From NCBI GenBank assembly GCA_963082975.1, contig OY720344.1, forward strand, positions 75,938,053-76,002,052: a stretch of 64,000 nucleotides of DNA, given 5' to 3'. This DNA is from Labia minor. Taxonomy: Eukaryota > Arthropoda > Insecta > Dermaptera > Spongiphoridae. This document shows positions 9,816 to 20,833 of the stretch, piece by piece. Both the position numbers and the translations under genes were made by a program. Each line of letters begins with the position of its first letter. The stretch's first letter is position 1. The notes beneath the pieces are model-generated. The model saw only the letters and a list, made by a program, of their open reading frames with translations. It was not told the DNA's origin and did not search any database.

Positions 9816-10440
9816 ATTTAAAAAAAGGTTTGTATAACTTCTTTGTTAACAATAACAAAAGATCATTTAGGGTAAAATTTTATTAAAATTAATTTAAAAA
9901 ATACATTATATGCATGGACAAATTCTAGGTAAAGTTTGTTTTTTTTTATCTAGCCAGACACCATGCTAAATTAATTTTGGATTTATTTTAAAAAATATTA
10001 GTAATTATAATTATTAATTACTTTTTATTCACACAAATTCAAATACAAAATAAATTTAATATATTTATATATTTTTTTTTTTAATATTGTAAATTTCTAA
10101 TTATATTTTTTTTTTTTGTTCTTTAGGTTTATCACATGCTGATTTGTTAATTATTTTACATATGTTCAGCAATTTATAACTTATTTCTTTTTCTTTCTTT
10201 TTTTTTTTTTTAATTTAAAAATTATATCTGCACTAAACGGATAATCCTATATTGCCATTACTAATATAAATTAATAAAACAAACTAAAATCATTATTTTT
10301 ATTTACTAAATAAAAAAAAATTCTCACATTATTTCATTCATTTCTGTATAATGAAGCTTTTAAATTTTATAATGAAAATAATAACAAATAAAATTTTTAA
10401 AAAATATAAATCATATTCTTTATTCTTTGTATTTCTTTTC
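9816..10440. other. CCT5 copy 1 3' flank
   Basis: AT-rich sequence shared exactly with 30372-30996. It includes long T runs and several AATAAA-like strings that could serve as poly(A) signals. No further gene seen. Confidence 0.6.
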
Positions 10441-10840
10441 CTCTCCTTTATAGTAAAATATATTTCTAGATTGAATCGTATGCTGGCATTAGAGGGTTAC
10501 TTTTCCCGGAATATTTTCGTTCCCGTTAAATTATAAATAATGCTAAATTTCAGGTGGAAATTGTAAAAGTTTTACGTAAAAGTTAAATAAATGTTTTTGC
10601 CAAAAAATAAAATAAATTTAATTTAAACATAAAAAAAAATTCAGTAAGATATAATAAACTGCTGGACAAAAGTATTGCATAAAATTTAAAAATGTTGTAA
10701 TTTGAAATTAAAATCTATTATTTTATATTTTTTTTGTGAACTCGTGAAAGAATTCTAGTTTATGGAAAGTGGTGAAAAAAGACAATAAATTTAGTACAAA
10801 ATTGTTTATTAACACAAATTAAAAAAAAGCTCAATAACGT

Positions 10841-10866
10841 CTTCTTCTTCTTCTTCTTCTTCTTGT
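10841..10866 (-). repeat. (GAA)n microsatellite at LINE 3' end
   Basis: About eight CTT units on the plus strand between the target duplication and the LINE 3' region. Confidence 0.9.
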
Positions 10867-10915
10867 TTCTAGGCTGAGAGCCTGTTGTATTCCCACAGAA
10901 GAATATTACCATCCC

Positions 10916-13786
10916 TCAACTCTGAGACCATCTTTTCTTTGGTCTACCTCTACCCCTTTTGCCGTCAGGATGGTTTTCTGATACAATTTTTGGTAGCCGG
11001 TCTTCGTCCATTCGCTCCACATGCGCTGCCCATTCCCTCCTGCGCACCCTGACCCAATCCACGATGTCCTGAATCTCGCAGGCTGCCCTGAGCTCTTCGT
11101 TTCTTTTCCTATCCAACAGTGTTTTTCCATTTATAGCTCTGATGATCCTCATTTCGGCCGTCTGGAGTAGTTGTTGCGTTGTAGTTGTGTCCGCCCTTGC
11201 TTCGATTCCGTATGTAAAAACTGGCCTTACACACGTCTTATAGATCTTGGTTTTGCTATCCACGGATATATGTTTATTCTTCCAGGCGACATTATTGAGA
11301 CATCCAGCTATGCGGTTCCCTTTTAAAATCTGTTGCTTAACTTCCAGATTCAAGTCCCTATTGTTAGAAATTTCAACTCCGAGGTAGTTGAATCCAGAGA
11401 CTTGCTCAATTGGAGACCCGTGAAGGCTGATATTGCAGGGCAGATTTTTCCTGTTTACCACTAGGCATTTTGTTTTCACTGTTGAAATCTGCATATTGAG
11501 GGACTCAGCAGTATCATTGAAAGCGTCTAAAAGATCTTGGAGATTTTCTTCGTTCTCTGCTACCAGAACCGCGTCATCTGCATAACATACCAGCGGGATG
11601 AAAGTTCCGCCCATTTTATAGCCGAGCCGAGTTGGAATGCTGTCTATTATCCTGTCCATTATCACATTGAATAGCATAGGGCTTAGGGAATCCCCCTGTC
11701 TAACTCCACGCGATAGTGCAATAGGATCAGAATCTCCCTGCTTGGATTTTATTTTTGCGACGCAATGAGAATTAATTTCGACTATTAATTTAACTAGTTG
11801 GAATGGCACATTTCTACTAAGCAAACAGTCGGCGACGTCTTTCAGACGAACTCTGTCAAAAGCTTTGGTAAGGTCCACAAAACAAAGGAAGGCAGGTTTG
11901 TTAAATTCAATAGCCTTCTCGGCTATTTGTCTAACGATAAATATTGCATCGGTTGTTGATCTATTCCTGCGGAATCCCTGTTGCTCTTCTCTGGGTGAAA
12001 TGTGGGTAAGCAGTTTGTTCAGAACGAGCTTGGAAAGTAACTTCAATGTAGAGTTCATTAGATTTATCCCTCTATAATTCTCTGGGTCTTTTTTATTACC
12101 TTTTTTGAAGACGGGTATTATGGTGCTCACTTTCCAAGCAGAGGGTATTTCTAGTTTTTTAAAGACGTTATTGAATAAATGAGTAAGTTGTTTAATCAAC
12201 TCATTGCCGCCGTATTTTATCATCTCGTTGGATACATTATCCGGACCTGGGGATTTTCTGTTCTTTAATTTTTTCACCTCCAAAGTAATCTCTTCTTCAT
12301 TTATATAGATATTAGCCCCTGAGGCGACCTGGATTTGCACCGGGATCTCAGAACTACTATATAGGTTCTCAAAATAGGTTTGCCATTCCTGAACAGAGAT
12401 CTTGGAGTCATTAACCAGTTCGTTGACATTGTTTTTAGTTCTTTTTAGCAATTTCCAGATTTTTCTTTGGGCTCCATAGAGATCCTTTTCCATATCGGAA
12501 GTGAATTTACGCCAAAAATCCTCTTTGATTTTTCTAATTTTCTTGTTTGCTTCATTTCTTATTTTTACATAGTATTCTCTGGTGTTCTGAGATCGATTAG
12601 AAATGAAAGCCAGATAAGCCTTTCTTTTTGTTTGTGCTAGTTCCTTAATTTCAGGGGTGAACCAAGGAACAGTTTTCTTTGAAGCGTTGATGTTGATTTC
12701 CCTTTTTCCTGGCGCTTCCTCCGCTGCTTTTAGCATACAAGATTTTATTCTGTCCCATTGCTCATCCATCGACATGTCAGAGCATACAGGGAACTCTTCG
12801 AATTTTGACGATAGTCTTCTTGCATAGAGATACTTGGTTGATTCGTCTATAAAGGCTTCTAGGTTGAATTTTGACATAATCTGAGGTTTTGGATTTTTTG
12901 ATAATTGGGCTTTTAATCTAAGTTTAGCTATTACCAGGCTATGATCCGTGCCTATATCTGCCGTTCTAGATGAACGTACGTCTAATATTTGAGAAGGATG
13001 TATATTGCGATTTGTTATTATGTAATCTATTATGGAATTTTGACCTCGGCTATTACTCCAAGTAATATTGTGTTGTTCCTTATGTTTGAAAAATGTATTA
13101 TTTATTCGAAGCGTGTTAGTTGTGCACAGACTGTTTAAAAGGTATCCGTTCTCGTTTGTATGGTCTTCATTAAATCTCTGCTTAACCCCGGGGATTACAG
13201 ATGATCCAATTCTCGCGTTCAAATCGCCCATAATAATTACTTTTGCATCTTTTGGGGACATGTCTAATATATTTTGAAGGTCTACGTAAAACTCTTCTCT
13301 CAGGGCTTTTGCTTTGGAAATGTCTGGTGCATAGACGCTTAGTATACACCAAATAGTGTCGGGGAACTTTAGGGTGACTTGTAAAATTCTTTCGTTGAAG
13401 TAGGTTATATTGTCGATGTTATTTGCATATTTGTCATGAATTACCAAGCCGACTCCTGCAACAGCTCTTTCGTTTTTTGGTTTCCCTGAATATACCAGTA
13501 TGTAATCTTCTATTCTAGTTGTACCGCTTCCTTTTTTCTTGGTTTCTGATAGCGCGCATATATGTATCTTTCTTTGATTTATCTCCAAGATGATTTCTTG
13601 ATCTTTACCGTTCCAGGTTCCGATATTCCAGTTGGCAAGATTAAGAATGTTCCGTTTCCATAATCGTGTTTTCCTTGACTTTGCAGTGGTCGTTATATTG
13701 GTTGATCCGTCCGGCTTATTCTTCCTATTGGTCCTATGAGCGGTTTTCTTATTTTCACGAGGGTGGGTTGCTAACCCTCCCCTCAA
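10916..13786 (-). CDS. LINE endonuclease-reverse transcriptase, single ORF
   Basis: A 956-residue protein that nicks and copies LINE RNA into the genome. The N-terminal third is an apurinic-type endonuclease, with NLANWNIGTWNG near residue 50, then GDLNARIG, and a GTDHS site before the linker. The central reverse transcriptase shows KSPGPDNVSNEMIKYGG, NYRGINLMN, FVDLTKAFD (motif A), GVRQGDSLSP and catalytic YADD. The C-terminal region ends in RGRGRPKKRW. No zinc knuckle is seen, and there is no separate first ORF. The frame is uninterrupted, so this copy may be recent. Assignment to the RTE group rests on this architecture and the short-repeat tail, not on a tree. The first Met is taken as start; one further downstream is possible. 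Confidence 0.92.
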   Translation of the reverse strand: MRGGLATHPRENKKTAHRTNRKNKPDGSTNITTTAKSRKTRLWKRNILNLANWNIGTWNGKDQEIILEINQRKIHICALSETKKKGSGTTRIEDYILVYSGKPKNERAVAGVGLVIHDKYANNIDNITYFNERILQVTLKFPDTIWCILSVYAPDISKAKALREEFYVDLQNILDMSPKDAKVIIMGDLNARIGSSVIPGVKQRFNEDHTNENGYLLNSLCTTNTLRINNTFFKHKEQHNITWSNSRGQNSIIDYIITNRNIHPSQILDVRSSRTADIGTDHSLVIAKLRLKAQLSKNPKPQIMSKFNLEAFIDESTKYLYARRLSSKFEEFPVCSDMSMDEQWDRIKSCMLKAAEEAPGKREININASKKTVPWFTPEIKELAQTKRKAYLAFISNRSQNTREYYVKIRNEANKKIRKIKEDFWRKFTSDMEKDLYGAQRKIWKLLKRTKNNVNELVNDSKISVQEWQTYFENLYSSSEIPVQIQVASGANIYINEEEITLEVKKLKNRKSPGPDNVSNEMIKYGGNELIKQLTHLFNNVFKKLEIPSAWKVSTIIPVFKKGNKKDPENYRGINLMNSTLKLLSKLVLNKLLTHISPREEQQGFRRNRSTTDAIFIVRQIAEKAIEFNKPAFLCFVDLTKAFDRVRLKDVADCLLSRNVPFQLVKLIVEINSHCVAKIKSKQGDSDPIALSRGVRQGDSLSPMLFNVIMDRIIDSIPTRLGYKMGGTFIPLVCYADDAVLVAENEENLQDLLDAFNDTAESLNMQISTVKTKCLVVNRKNLPCNISLHGSPIEQVSGFNYLGVEISNNRDLNLEVKQQILKGNRIAGCLNNVAWKNKHISVDSKTKIYKTCVRPVFTYGIEARADTTTTQQLLQTAEMRIIRAINGKTLLDRKRNEELRAACEIQDIVDWVRVRRREWAAHVERMDEDRLPKIVSENHPDGKRGRGRPKKRWSQS

Positions 13787-13960
13787 CCCCCTACCAGGAG
13801 GACCGGGGTGTTTCTCTTAGTCAGATCTCTTATCTTCAGCCCGTCCGGCTTGGGAGGCCCTACCAGTAGCTATGCTACCGCCGGCATGGCCTGAAGAATC
13901 ATGCTCAATAACGTAAAAACAGTAAATTTGAATTACTGATTAAAAAAAGTTCTTGTACTT

Positions 13961-14275
13961 TTAAATTCCTAATTTTTTTTGGTCAATATTAAGTGACACC
14001 TCCTCTTTGATAACCGCTTTAACCCTCCTCTGCATGGAAACAATAAGATTTTGAATGATCTCTTGAGAAATGCCATTCCACTCTTCAACAACCGCTAGAC
14101 GTAGCTCTGCGAGAGAGCTAGGGCAATCTGGACGAAGCCTGAGCCGTCTTCCTATAGTGTCCCAAAGATGCTCTATAGGAATTAGGTCTGGACTTCTTGG
14201 TGGGGAAACCAAACGATTTAATGAAACGTCTTCTAAGTACTGTGTAAGGAAAATTACTCTCTTTCCAAATGGTCA
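13961..14275 (-). pseudogene. Tc1 transposase C-terminal fragment
   Basis: Minus-strand reading gives a string beginning PFGKRVIF and continuing through SPDLIPIEHLWD to SMQRRVKAVIK, the signature C-terminal part of Tc1 transposases with the third catalytic acid in the PIE motif. The middle Asp segment expected between these parts is missing and the N-terminal DNA-binding half is absent, so it is inactive. Confidence 0.85.
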
Positions 14276-14285
14276 TGTGCAATAG

Positions 14286-14690
14286 TTTATTTTATTATTG
14301 TTACCTATTCAAGAACTATTTTATATAGAACCCTTACCAAGGTGTCAGGTATGGCAATTAAAACAGACCCAAGCTTGTGAAATCGAATTTTAAGTATATA
14401 TATATAGATATATAAAAAAGTTAAATACAAAATAATTTGGCAATGGCAACTGCCGACTGCCTGAGTTCACTGTAAAAAAACTCAAAAAATAGAGAAATTA
14501 TAAAGAAAAATTAAAGGGAGAGAAAAAAAGAAAAGGAAAAAAAATTATAACAAAAGACAAATGTATGTATGTACACTTGTATTTTATATTACGATTATTT
14601 CAGTTATTAAATAAAGATTTCGGTATCAGCATGAAAAATAATTTGTTTTGTTTTCCCGGGAATAACCCTCTAGCTGGCATTCACCTTTTC
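14286..14690. other. AT-rich stretch, no gene seen
   Basis: Only A/T runs and a short TA microsatellite (about 14396-14413). Nothing recognised apart from the right copy of the imperfect inverted repeat at its end. Confidence 0.6.
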
Positions 14691-14965
14691 TTCTTACTTC
14701 GCTGAGACCTACAATGTCCCGGTTTATATGGGTTAGTTATGGTTCTAGTTCAGCCAAATTTGCTTCAGACGATAATGTTCTGGCATTATATGTAGCGATT
14801 AACAGTTGTCTTCAATGATAAAGGTGACCTGGCCTAACCCGGAGATTCTTCGCACCTCCGCTCGTAGTTCTTTCCCATCGTCACCGTAACGGGGGAACAT
14901 CGAGCTGCCTGGGACTGAGGGCTATTTCTTGAGATTTTGGAGTATCATAAGGTTTTTAGCCAAGA
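14690..14965 (-). mobile_element. LINE 5' fragment (endonuclease N-terminus)
   Basis: On the minus strand, upstream GC-rich sequence leads into ATYNARTLSSEANLAELE, then a stop, then THINRDIVGLSEVR. This is the start of an exonuclease-endonuclease-phosphatase domain of a second LINE family. It breaks off shortly after. Decayed. Confidence 0.65.
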
Positions 14966-15129
14966 AGATACCAGTGTGGATTGGTAGGGGAGGGGGGGAG
15001 GTTGTGAAGAGATTAAATTAGATATGATATGGGAGAAGATTTGAAAGAATAAAGAGCCCTTAGCCCTCGAAAACGTAATTTAGATAATTTTAAAAATGAG
15101 GAACATTAATTAAAATATCAAATCGAAAT

Positions 15130-15720
15130 CCAAAATAGATTTAATAGTTTGATCCTTGAAGGAAATGACGAGACGAATAATCCGGAAGAAATATGGGGCA
15201 AAATAAAAACAAATATTAAAACGGCGGGTTTAAATAGTATAGGTTTTAAAAATAACAAAAAGCATAAACCATGGTTCGATGAGGAATGTTTAGAAGTAAT
15301 AGAGATTAGGAAAAAAGCAAAATTACAATGGGTTAATAGTAAACACGAAGTAGATAGATTAGAATAATTAATAGCAGAAAAATAGTGTCGAAAATCATTA
15401 AGAACAAAAAAAAGAAAGTCTAAAAATAAAATTTAGAAATAGAGGAAAGTAGCCGCAACAAGAATAGTAGGGATCTATACATGGGAAGTACTAGAATATG
15501 TAATTAGACAAATTGTGGAAAAGTCAAACGGAATCGAATTAAACAAAAAAATTCAGGTATTATGTTACGCAGACGACTAAAATATAAGAGATTCGGCAAT
15601 TGCAATCAAAGAAAGCGTAGAAAAATTAATCGAAGCTGGAAAAGAGCTGGGTCTAGAAATTAATAGTGCCAAGACAAAGTATTTAGTAACTTTGTTAAAT
15701 AAATTAACAAAATTAAAATT
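15130..15720 (+). mobile_element. LINE remnant: linker and reverse-transcriptase pieces
   Basis: Plus-strand reading gives KPWFDEECLEV...RKKAKLQW, the conserved region after the endonuclease. Then, after a deletion, QIVEKSNGI...VLCYADD with a stop directly after, RDSAIAIKESVEKL and GLEINSAKTKYLV. The catalytic YADD is visible but the frame is broken many times. It is the same family as the remnants at 20280-20470 and 24485-24760. Confidence 0.7.
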
Positions 15721-16557
15721 TTTATTTCTTTAAATTTTATTATAATGAATAAAAAAAATATATAGATCACATGAGATTAAAAGAGTGCGGAAGACAAGCA
15801 AGAAACTTAATTTAATTGTTAGATGATGGAGTAAATTTATTTTGTATTTTAGTTCAAGAGACTTCCAATCCTCTGATAAATAGAAAAAAAAATTATAATA
15901 GTAATATCAATAAAGAAAGATAAAGATTAATGAAGATGAAGATTCTTGGAAGGCAAACACAGAACACAAGAATTCTTGAAGAGAATTTAACTTAGATTAT
16001 CTGGCAGAATCTTTCGATTGTATGGATCAGACGATGATTCCTTGCGAGTAACTACTAGCAAAGACAACTGAACACTCAAAGGCTCTAAACATAAGTTTTT
16101 TTATAGTAGTATATTCAATTATATTCTCACTTTTTACAGAGGAATACTCAATAAAGGGATTAAATATATTTTTTAAATTTGGATGGGTCAGGTACAGAGC
16201 TGCGAAGGCAGTCTAATTGATTAGTAATATTATAAATATTTACTAATATGAGTAAAATATCGAAGAAAGAGGGTAATAATGGAATCTCAGGTGATTTTGA
16301 ATTTTAATTATTGAATATAGTAATAATAAGAAAAATTTCCTAGGATATCATATTAAACGATTTTTTTTACATTATCCATGTTGTTAGATCTTTCTTTTAC
16401 AAAAAAATATTAGTTTTTTATTGCTGAAAAATTTTGAAAAACATTGTAATGCATAATGAATATGAATACATATATATACGACATTGATATAAAATAAGAG
16501 TGAAGATGTTTATGGATTTATACGTCGTTCTATGCGTATAGAGACATTGATTTAACC
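15721..16557. other. AT-rich stretch without a recognised gene
   Basis: No open frame of note and no repeat structure recognised. It lies between a LINE remnant and a hAT element. Confidence 0.5.
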
Positions 16558-19500
16558 CAGTGTTTCTCAAACTTTTTGGTCCGCGACCCCCTCTTACACT
16601 TAAAAATTTCAAAGGACCCCCCGAAGAATTGGTATGTGTAGAAAACATCTCAGAGGGAGGAAGAAGGGGTGAAAATCATTTACATTCAGAAGGAGTTTTT
16701 TTTTAGTTTAATTGCATTGAAACACTCATAATTTTGATTCATAGCCAATTTATTTTTAGTATCAATAAAAATTAATAACTTATCTTTGGTACATCTTTGA
16801 ACAAAATATTTTATGCTTATATACTTTTATTCTGACATTAACTTAACATAACTAATTGAGTTTATTTAACATGTTTTAAAATAAATTTAATGCGATTGGT
16901 GAGCTTGCTTATTTTGGCACCATAAATTAAAATTGGGTTTAATATCGGTCAGTGCAGGTCTCATAGCAATTTCTATGTTACTAAGACGAGAGCGCTGTTT
17001 TGTTTTTATGTTGGTCATTACTGAAAATGCCATTTCGCACAAATAAGTAGTTGCAAATGGTAAGAGAATATCCATTGCTAATTCAGCGAGTATTGGATAC
17101 TTTGTTTTCAGACGAAGCCAAAAACAATTTAATGTTTGCTTACTAAATTCGATTTTAAGATTTGTGTCACAACTAAATTCGGCAAATTCTTCTTGGGCAC
17201 TTAATGTGAGATGTTTCACTTGTGCCATTTCTACAAGGAATGGTTGTTGTATCCAGATGAACTGTTCAGTATTTAAATCGGATAGAAAATATTTTTTAAA
17301 TTGTTCTTCCATAGATGATAAATGATCAATTATGCTTTTCTTAATTAAAATATTATCCAAATTATTTTCTGTGATAAAATCATATGTACTCGAAAACATT
17401 ACGAAAATGTCATTTTTCACACTTGATTTCCATAAATTTATCTTTTTAATAAACGCATGAATTTTATCGTACAAAATTAATATATTCGTATTCTCACCTT
17501 GCAAGGACATATTCAATTCATTTAGTTTCTCGAATATGTCTGACAAATAACATAATTTACAAACCCAAATTTCATTGTGGAAGAGATTTAAAAAATCGGA
17601 CTTTGTTTCTGATAAAAATATCATTACTTCATCTTTCAACCCTATTAGTCGTTTTAAGGCTCGCCCCTTTGACAACCACCTTACTTCTGTGTGTAGTAAA
17701 AGCTGTTCATAATCTGCTCCCATATCCTTACATAAATTTGCAAATAAACGACTATTAAGTGCACGGCATTTTATGAAATTTATAATACGTATGGCATCAT
17801 TTAACACCACATTAAGATCTGGTGATAATTTTTTAGCTACTAACGCTTCTCGATGAATGATACAATGGGTAAACATGATATGCCCATTTGTAATAGATTT
17901 AACTTTTGCTAAAAATCCGGCGCGGTGTCCCTTCATCGCTGCTGCAGAACATACACCAATACAGTTATTCCAGTCCAATCCTTCTTCTTTGAAAAATTCA
18001 TTAACTTGTAAAAATATGTCTTCGCCTGTTGTATAACTTTTCATTGGCCGACAAAACAGTAAATCTTCATGTATATTGAAGGCATGGCTGTATCGAACGT
18101 AAACTAATAATTGAGCCAAATTTGTAATATCTGTCGATTCATCCAGCTGAATTGCAAATTTCGGACTTTCCTTAATTCTTTGTATAAGTTGCTGAAATTG
18201 ATCTCAACTAATATCTGAAATCCTTCTAGCAACTGTATCATTGGAGAGAGGAATTTTTCGCAATTCATCTGCATATTTTTTTCCATGAATAGTTTCTGTA
18301 ATTTGTACTGCAGTAGGTAAAACAAGTTCTTCTCCAACTGTATATGGTTTTTTAGCTTTTGCTATTAGATATGATGCTTGGTACGACGCTAAAAGGTATT
18401 TTTCCTGAGTAAAGGCATAATTTTCTAACAAACATTTGCTTTGATTTGATACCTTCAATAAATTTTGAAAATATTCTACAGGTTTTGTTGAATAAGCAGC
18501 ATGTTTGATGTTGAAATGCCTTAGTAATTTTGAAGGTTTCATGCTTTCAGCCGCCAAAGTATCATTACATAATAAACATAATGGTAGTTGTTCGTCATGT
18601 GTACCAGCAGTAAATGTAAATCCGTATTGTAAATATGATTCATTATACTTTCTCTTTTTCTTAAAAGCTGGTTCCGATTTTGGATCCATTTCTGTTTTTT
18701 TACTGCTTCCAGCTTCGGCAAGATCATTTGCATCTACACTCGTAGCTTTCCTTTTCAACCATTTATCCATATTTATGGAATAATATTCTAAAATAAATTT
18801 AAATGGTATAAAAATCAATTTAAATAATTATTAAATGAAGTTTTTTTGTGTGGAACTATGTACCAGTTTTGGCATAACAACTTTGATTTTGAAAGGTCAA
18901 TTAGAATAGCTTCCTTTAGCCCGTTATTTATTTTATTCAAGACATTATTACGGGTATTTTAGCGTAGGTTGTTCATTATTAACACTCATATTACCAAGTT
19001 ATTCACCGCATAATAAAAGTAAATAAATAAATACAAAAACAAATACTTACCTTTATTTTCATATTTAACAGTATATAAAACACACAAAAATAGTTAATGA
19101 GCACTTTTAGTTTGAATTACAATATTTTGAAATCGACGTGCATACAGACGTAGCCCGGCTAACGAACTTAGCGAACACGGTTCCAAATCAGTGATGCCAG
19201 AAATGAAAAAGATATGAAGGGGGGAGATGCGGGGGAGATGCGGGGGAACCCTACTGCGTCGACTCGGATCTTTCTAGGAAACAACGCATTCTTATTGGTT
19301 GTTGCAAAGAGCCGAGTCGACGCATAAGTCTCTTTTACACCCCCTACCTACATATCTTTTTTCTTTCTGGTAAGACTGTTCCAAATGAGAACATTATTCT
19401 ATCATAGATTAGGCGGAGAGGAGAAACTCGGGGGATTCCCCAATATCGCACAAGTTTTTGAATGTTATATTCAGGCACGTATTAAAATATTTTTATTATT

Positions 19501-19654
19501 TTTTTATATTTATAATAACAATTTATTTTTTAACAATTTTTAAATTAATAAAATTTTTGAAACAAAAATTAATTTGTCATCAGTTTTTTTGCGACCCCCC
19601 AAATATTTTTCGCGACCCCATCAGGGGTCGCGACCCCCACTTTGAGAATCACTG
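16558..19654 (-). mobile_element. hAT transposon, nearly intact (3.1 kb)
   Basis: Ends are CAGTG(T/A)TTCTCAAA followed by a GTCCGCGACCCC / GGGGTCGCGACCCC region in inverted orientation, the hallmark of one hAT group. The flanking eight bases (ATTTAACC and CTTTATAT) share only part of their sequence, so the target duplication has decayed or the ends are slightly misplaced. It contains one transposase gene on the minus strand. Near the 5' side is a 13-bp perfect inverted repeat TGCGTCGACTCGG / CCGAGTCGACGCA (19255-19267, 19312-19324). Confidence 0.85.
16887..18770 (-). pseudogene. hAT transposase, ZBED5/SCAND3-like, one in-frame stop
   Basis: About 627 residues when read through one TGA (18204-18206). 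Starting at MDKWLKRK, it has a BED-type zinc finger (CLLCND...LLRHFNIKH), then an RNase-H-like core with FAIQLDESTD, where the stop lies just upstream, and a C-terminal dimerisation region (LPFATTYLCEMAFS...TKQRSRLS). All core landmarks are present, so a single base change separates it from an open frame. It is the type that gave rise to vertebrate ZBED5/SCAND3-family genes; here it is still inside transposon ends. Frame is constant on both sides of the stop. Confidence 0.88.
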
Positions 19655-19734
19655 CTTTATATAATGTTATTTATAAGAAATTTTTATTTTTTTAACATAG
19701 TTCATATATTGTTAACTTTTATATTAGTATCTTA

Positions 19735-19990
19735 TCTTCTTATATTCTTATGAGAGTAAAAATTGTTTGTTTCATTGTTCTCAAAAACCGCTCTAACGAT
19801 TTTTTTGAAATTCACAACAGAGATAGTATTTATAAAGAAAAATTGAGTTTTATTGATCACATCTCTGGAAAACTACATCTTTATTAGTTTTTTTCTTCTA
19901 ATTTTAAATGTATATATGTGACGTCACAACCACCGCCTGTGAGATATATACATATCTATTCTTAAAATAAAATTAAAAATATTTATATTA
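19735..19990. repeat. Inverted repeat arm paired with 20965-21235
   Basis: Shares long near-identical sequence in reverse complement with 20965-21235, including the GTGACGTCACAACCACCGCC region and TCTAACGATTTTTTTGAAATTC. A third, diverged piece is at 23150-23310. It encloses the left arm of the 5.1-kb foldback. Confidence 0.75.
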
Positions 19991-20159
19991 TATTCACCAG
20001 CTGGTCAGAGCGCCTTCGGCGCTCTTCACAGCTGGACGGGGGCTCCGCCCCCTGTACCCCCGAGTGGTACATCGTATTTGGTTAAAAGTAGTAGTAGTAA
20101 AAGATAGTCGAAAGTTCTTGGCCACATTTCTCCAAATGTTCCTATGCGTCCATGGTCTT

Positions 20160-20480
20160 GATTCCCTTTGATAATAATTTTGATGAGATAAGCCTCTTTA
20201 CTGCATGATAACAGGCGTTTCCCGATTGATACCTCGATTTAAATTGTATATTAAGATTTTGTATGTTAATACTGTTCCTCTTTGTCACTAAATATTTTTT
20301 CTTATCACTATTAATTTCAAACCTCCATTAATTTTTCCTCGCTATCTGTAATTGCAATTGCCGAATCTCTTATAATATTTAAGACGTCTACTTAGCCTAA
20401 CTTTTCAATTATTTTGTTTAATTGCATTTCGAGTGATTTTTTCCCAATTTGTGTAATCACATACTCACAACATGCAACAT
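20160..20480 (-). mobile_element. LINE RT remnant inside left foldback arm
   Basis: Minus-strand pieces match the plus-strand remnant at 24485-24790: a former YADD region followed by RDSAIAITDSEEKL-like residues and a KKYLVTK string. Not open. Confidence 0.6.
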
Positions 20481-20833
20481 ATAATTGGTCAAAGAATATG
20501 TATATAATATTTATAATTTTTATGTTTTATTTATATTTATAATTTAATTTTGTTTTTGTTTTCTTTTAATAAATAATTCTAATATTAAAAATGCGTAGAG
20601 GACGTCTAAAAAATCATATTTTAATTTTTATATAACCAAGAAATCATTTTTCACTCATTTTCAATTGGCGTTTTGATATACAAAATTAAAGATTATATAA
20701 ATAAGTAATTTTAATTTTGATCTCATAATTGGATTTCCTTTTTCATGTAAGTATATATTAAGAGTGGAATTACAATATAATCAATAGCTAATATATAATA
20801 TTAAAAATATATTTACGGATTCGTTCTATAATA

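Larger units (their letters stand above)
3021..10440 (+). repeat. Direct duplication block, copy 1 (CCT5 gene body)
   Basis: This block is matched by 25606-30996. Coordinates run at a constant offset of 22585 up to the Penelope insertion and of 20556 after it; the difference, 2029, equals the insert plus its 12-bp target copy. I saw no indel, even in long A/T runs and introns, and no substitution in the parts compared. Homology continues upstream (about 2650-3020 versus 25225-25605) but there with many differences. Confidence 0.9.
10841..13902 (-). mobile_element. Near full-length RTE-like LINE with intact ORF
   Basis: The 3062-bp insertion has a perfect 12-bp target duplication GCTCAATAACGT (10829-10840 and 13903-13914). 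The 3' end is a (GAA)n microsatellite (plus-strand CTT repeats at 10841-10865), as in LINEs that end in short tandem repeats rather than poly(A). The 5' region (13787-13902) is GC-richer than its surroundings and uncoded. It inserted into a Tc1 relic, so it is younger than that. Confidence 0.93.
10657..14285 (-). mobile_element. Tc1-type transposon relic, split by a LINE
   Basis: The left edge CTGCTGGACAAAAGTATTG (10659-10677) looks like a Tc1-family terminal sequence. On the far side of the LINE (10841-13902), minus-strand sequence at 13961-14275 encodes the C-terminal part of a Tc1 transposase reading towards that end. The 5' half of the element is gone. An imperfect inverted repeat (AGAGGGTTA...CCCGG at 10482-10509 and 14652-14679) brackets the whole nest and may belong to an older carrier element. 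Confidence 0.65.

Noticed and set aside
10906-11130. 74-codon minus-strand frame overlapping the LINE ORF
   Set aside because: It is an alternate frame of the LINE C-terminus and shows no independent protein features.
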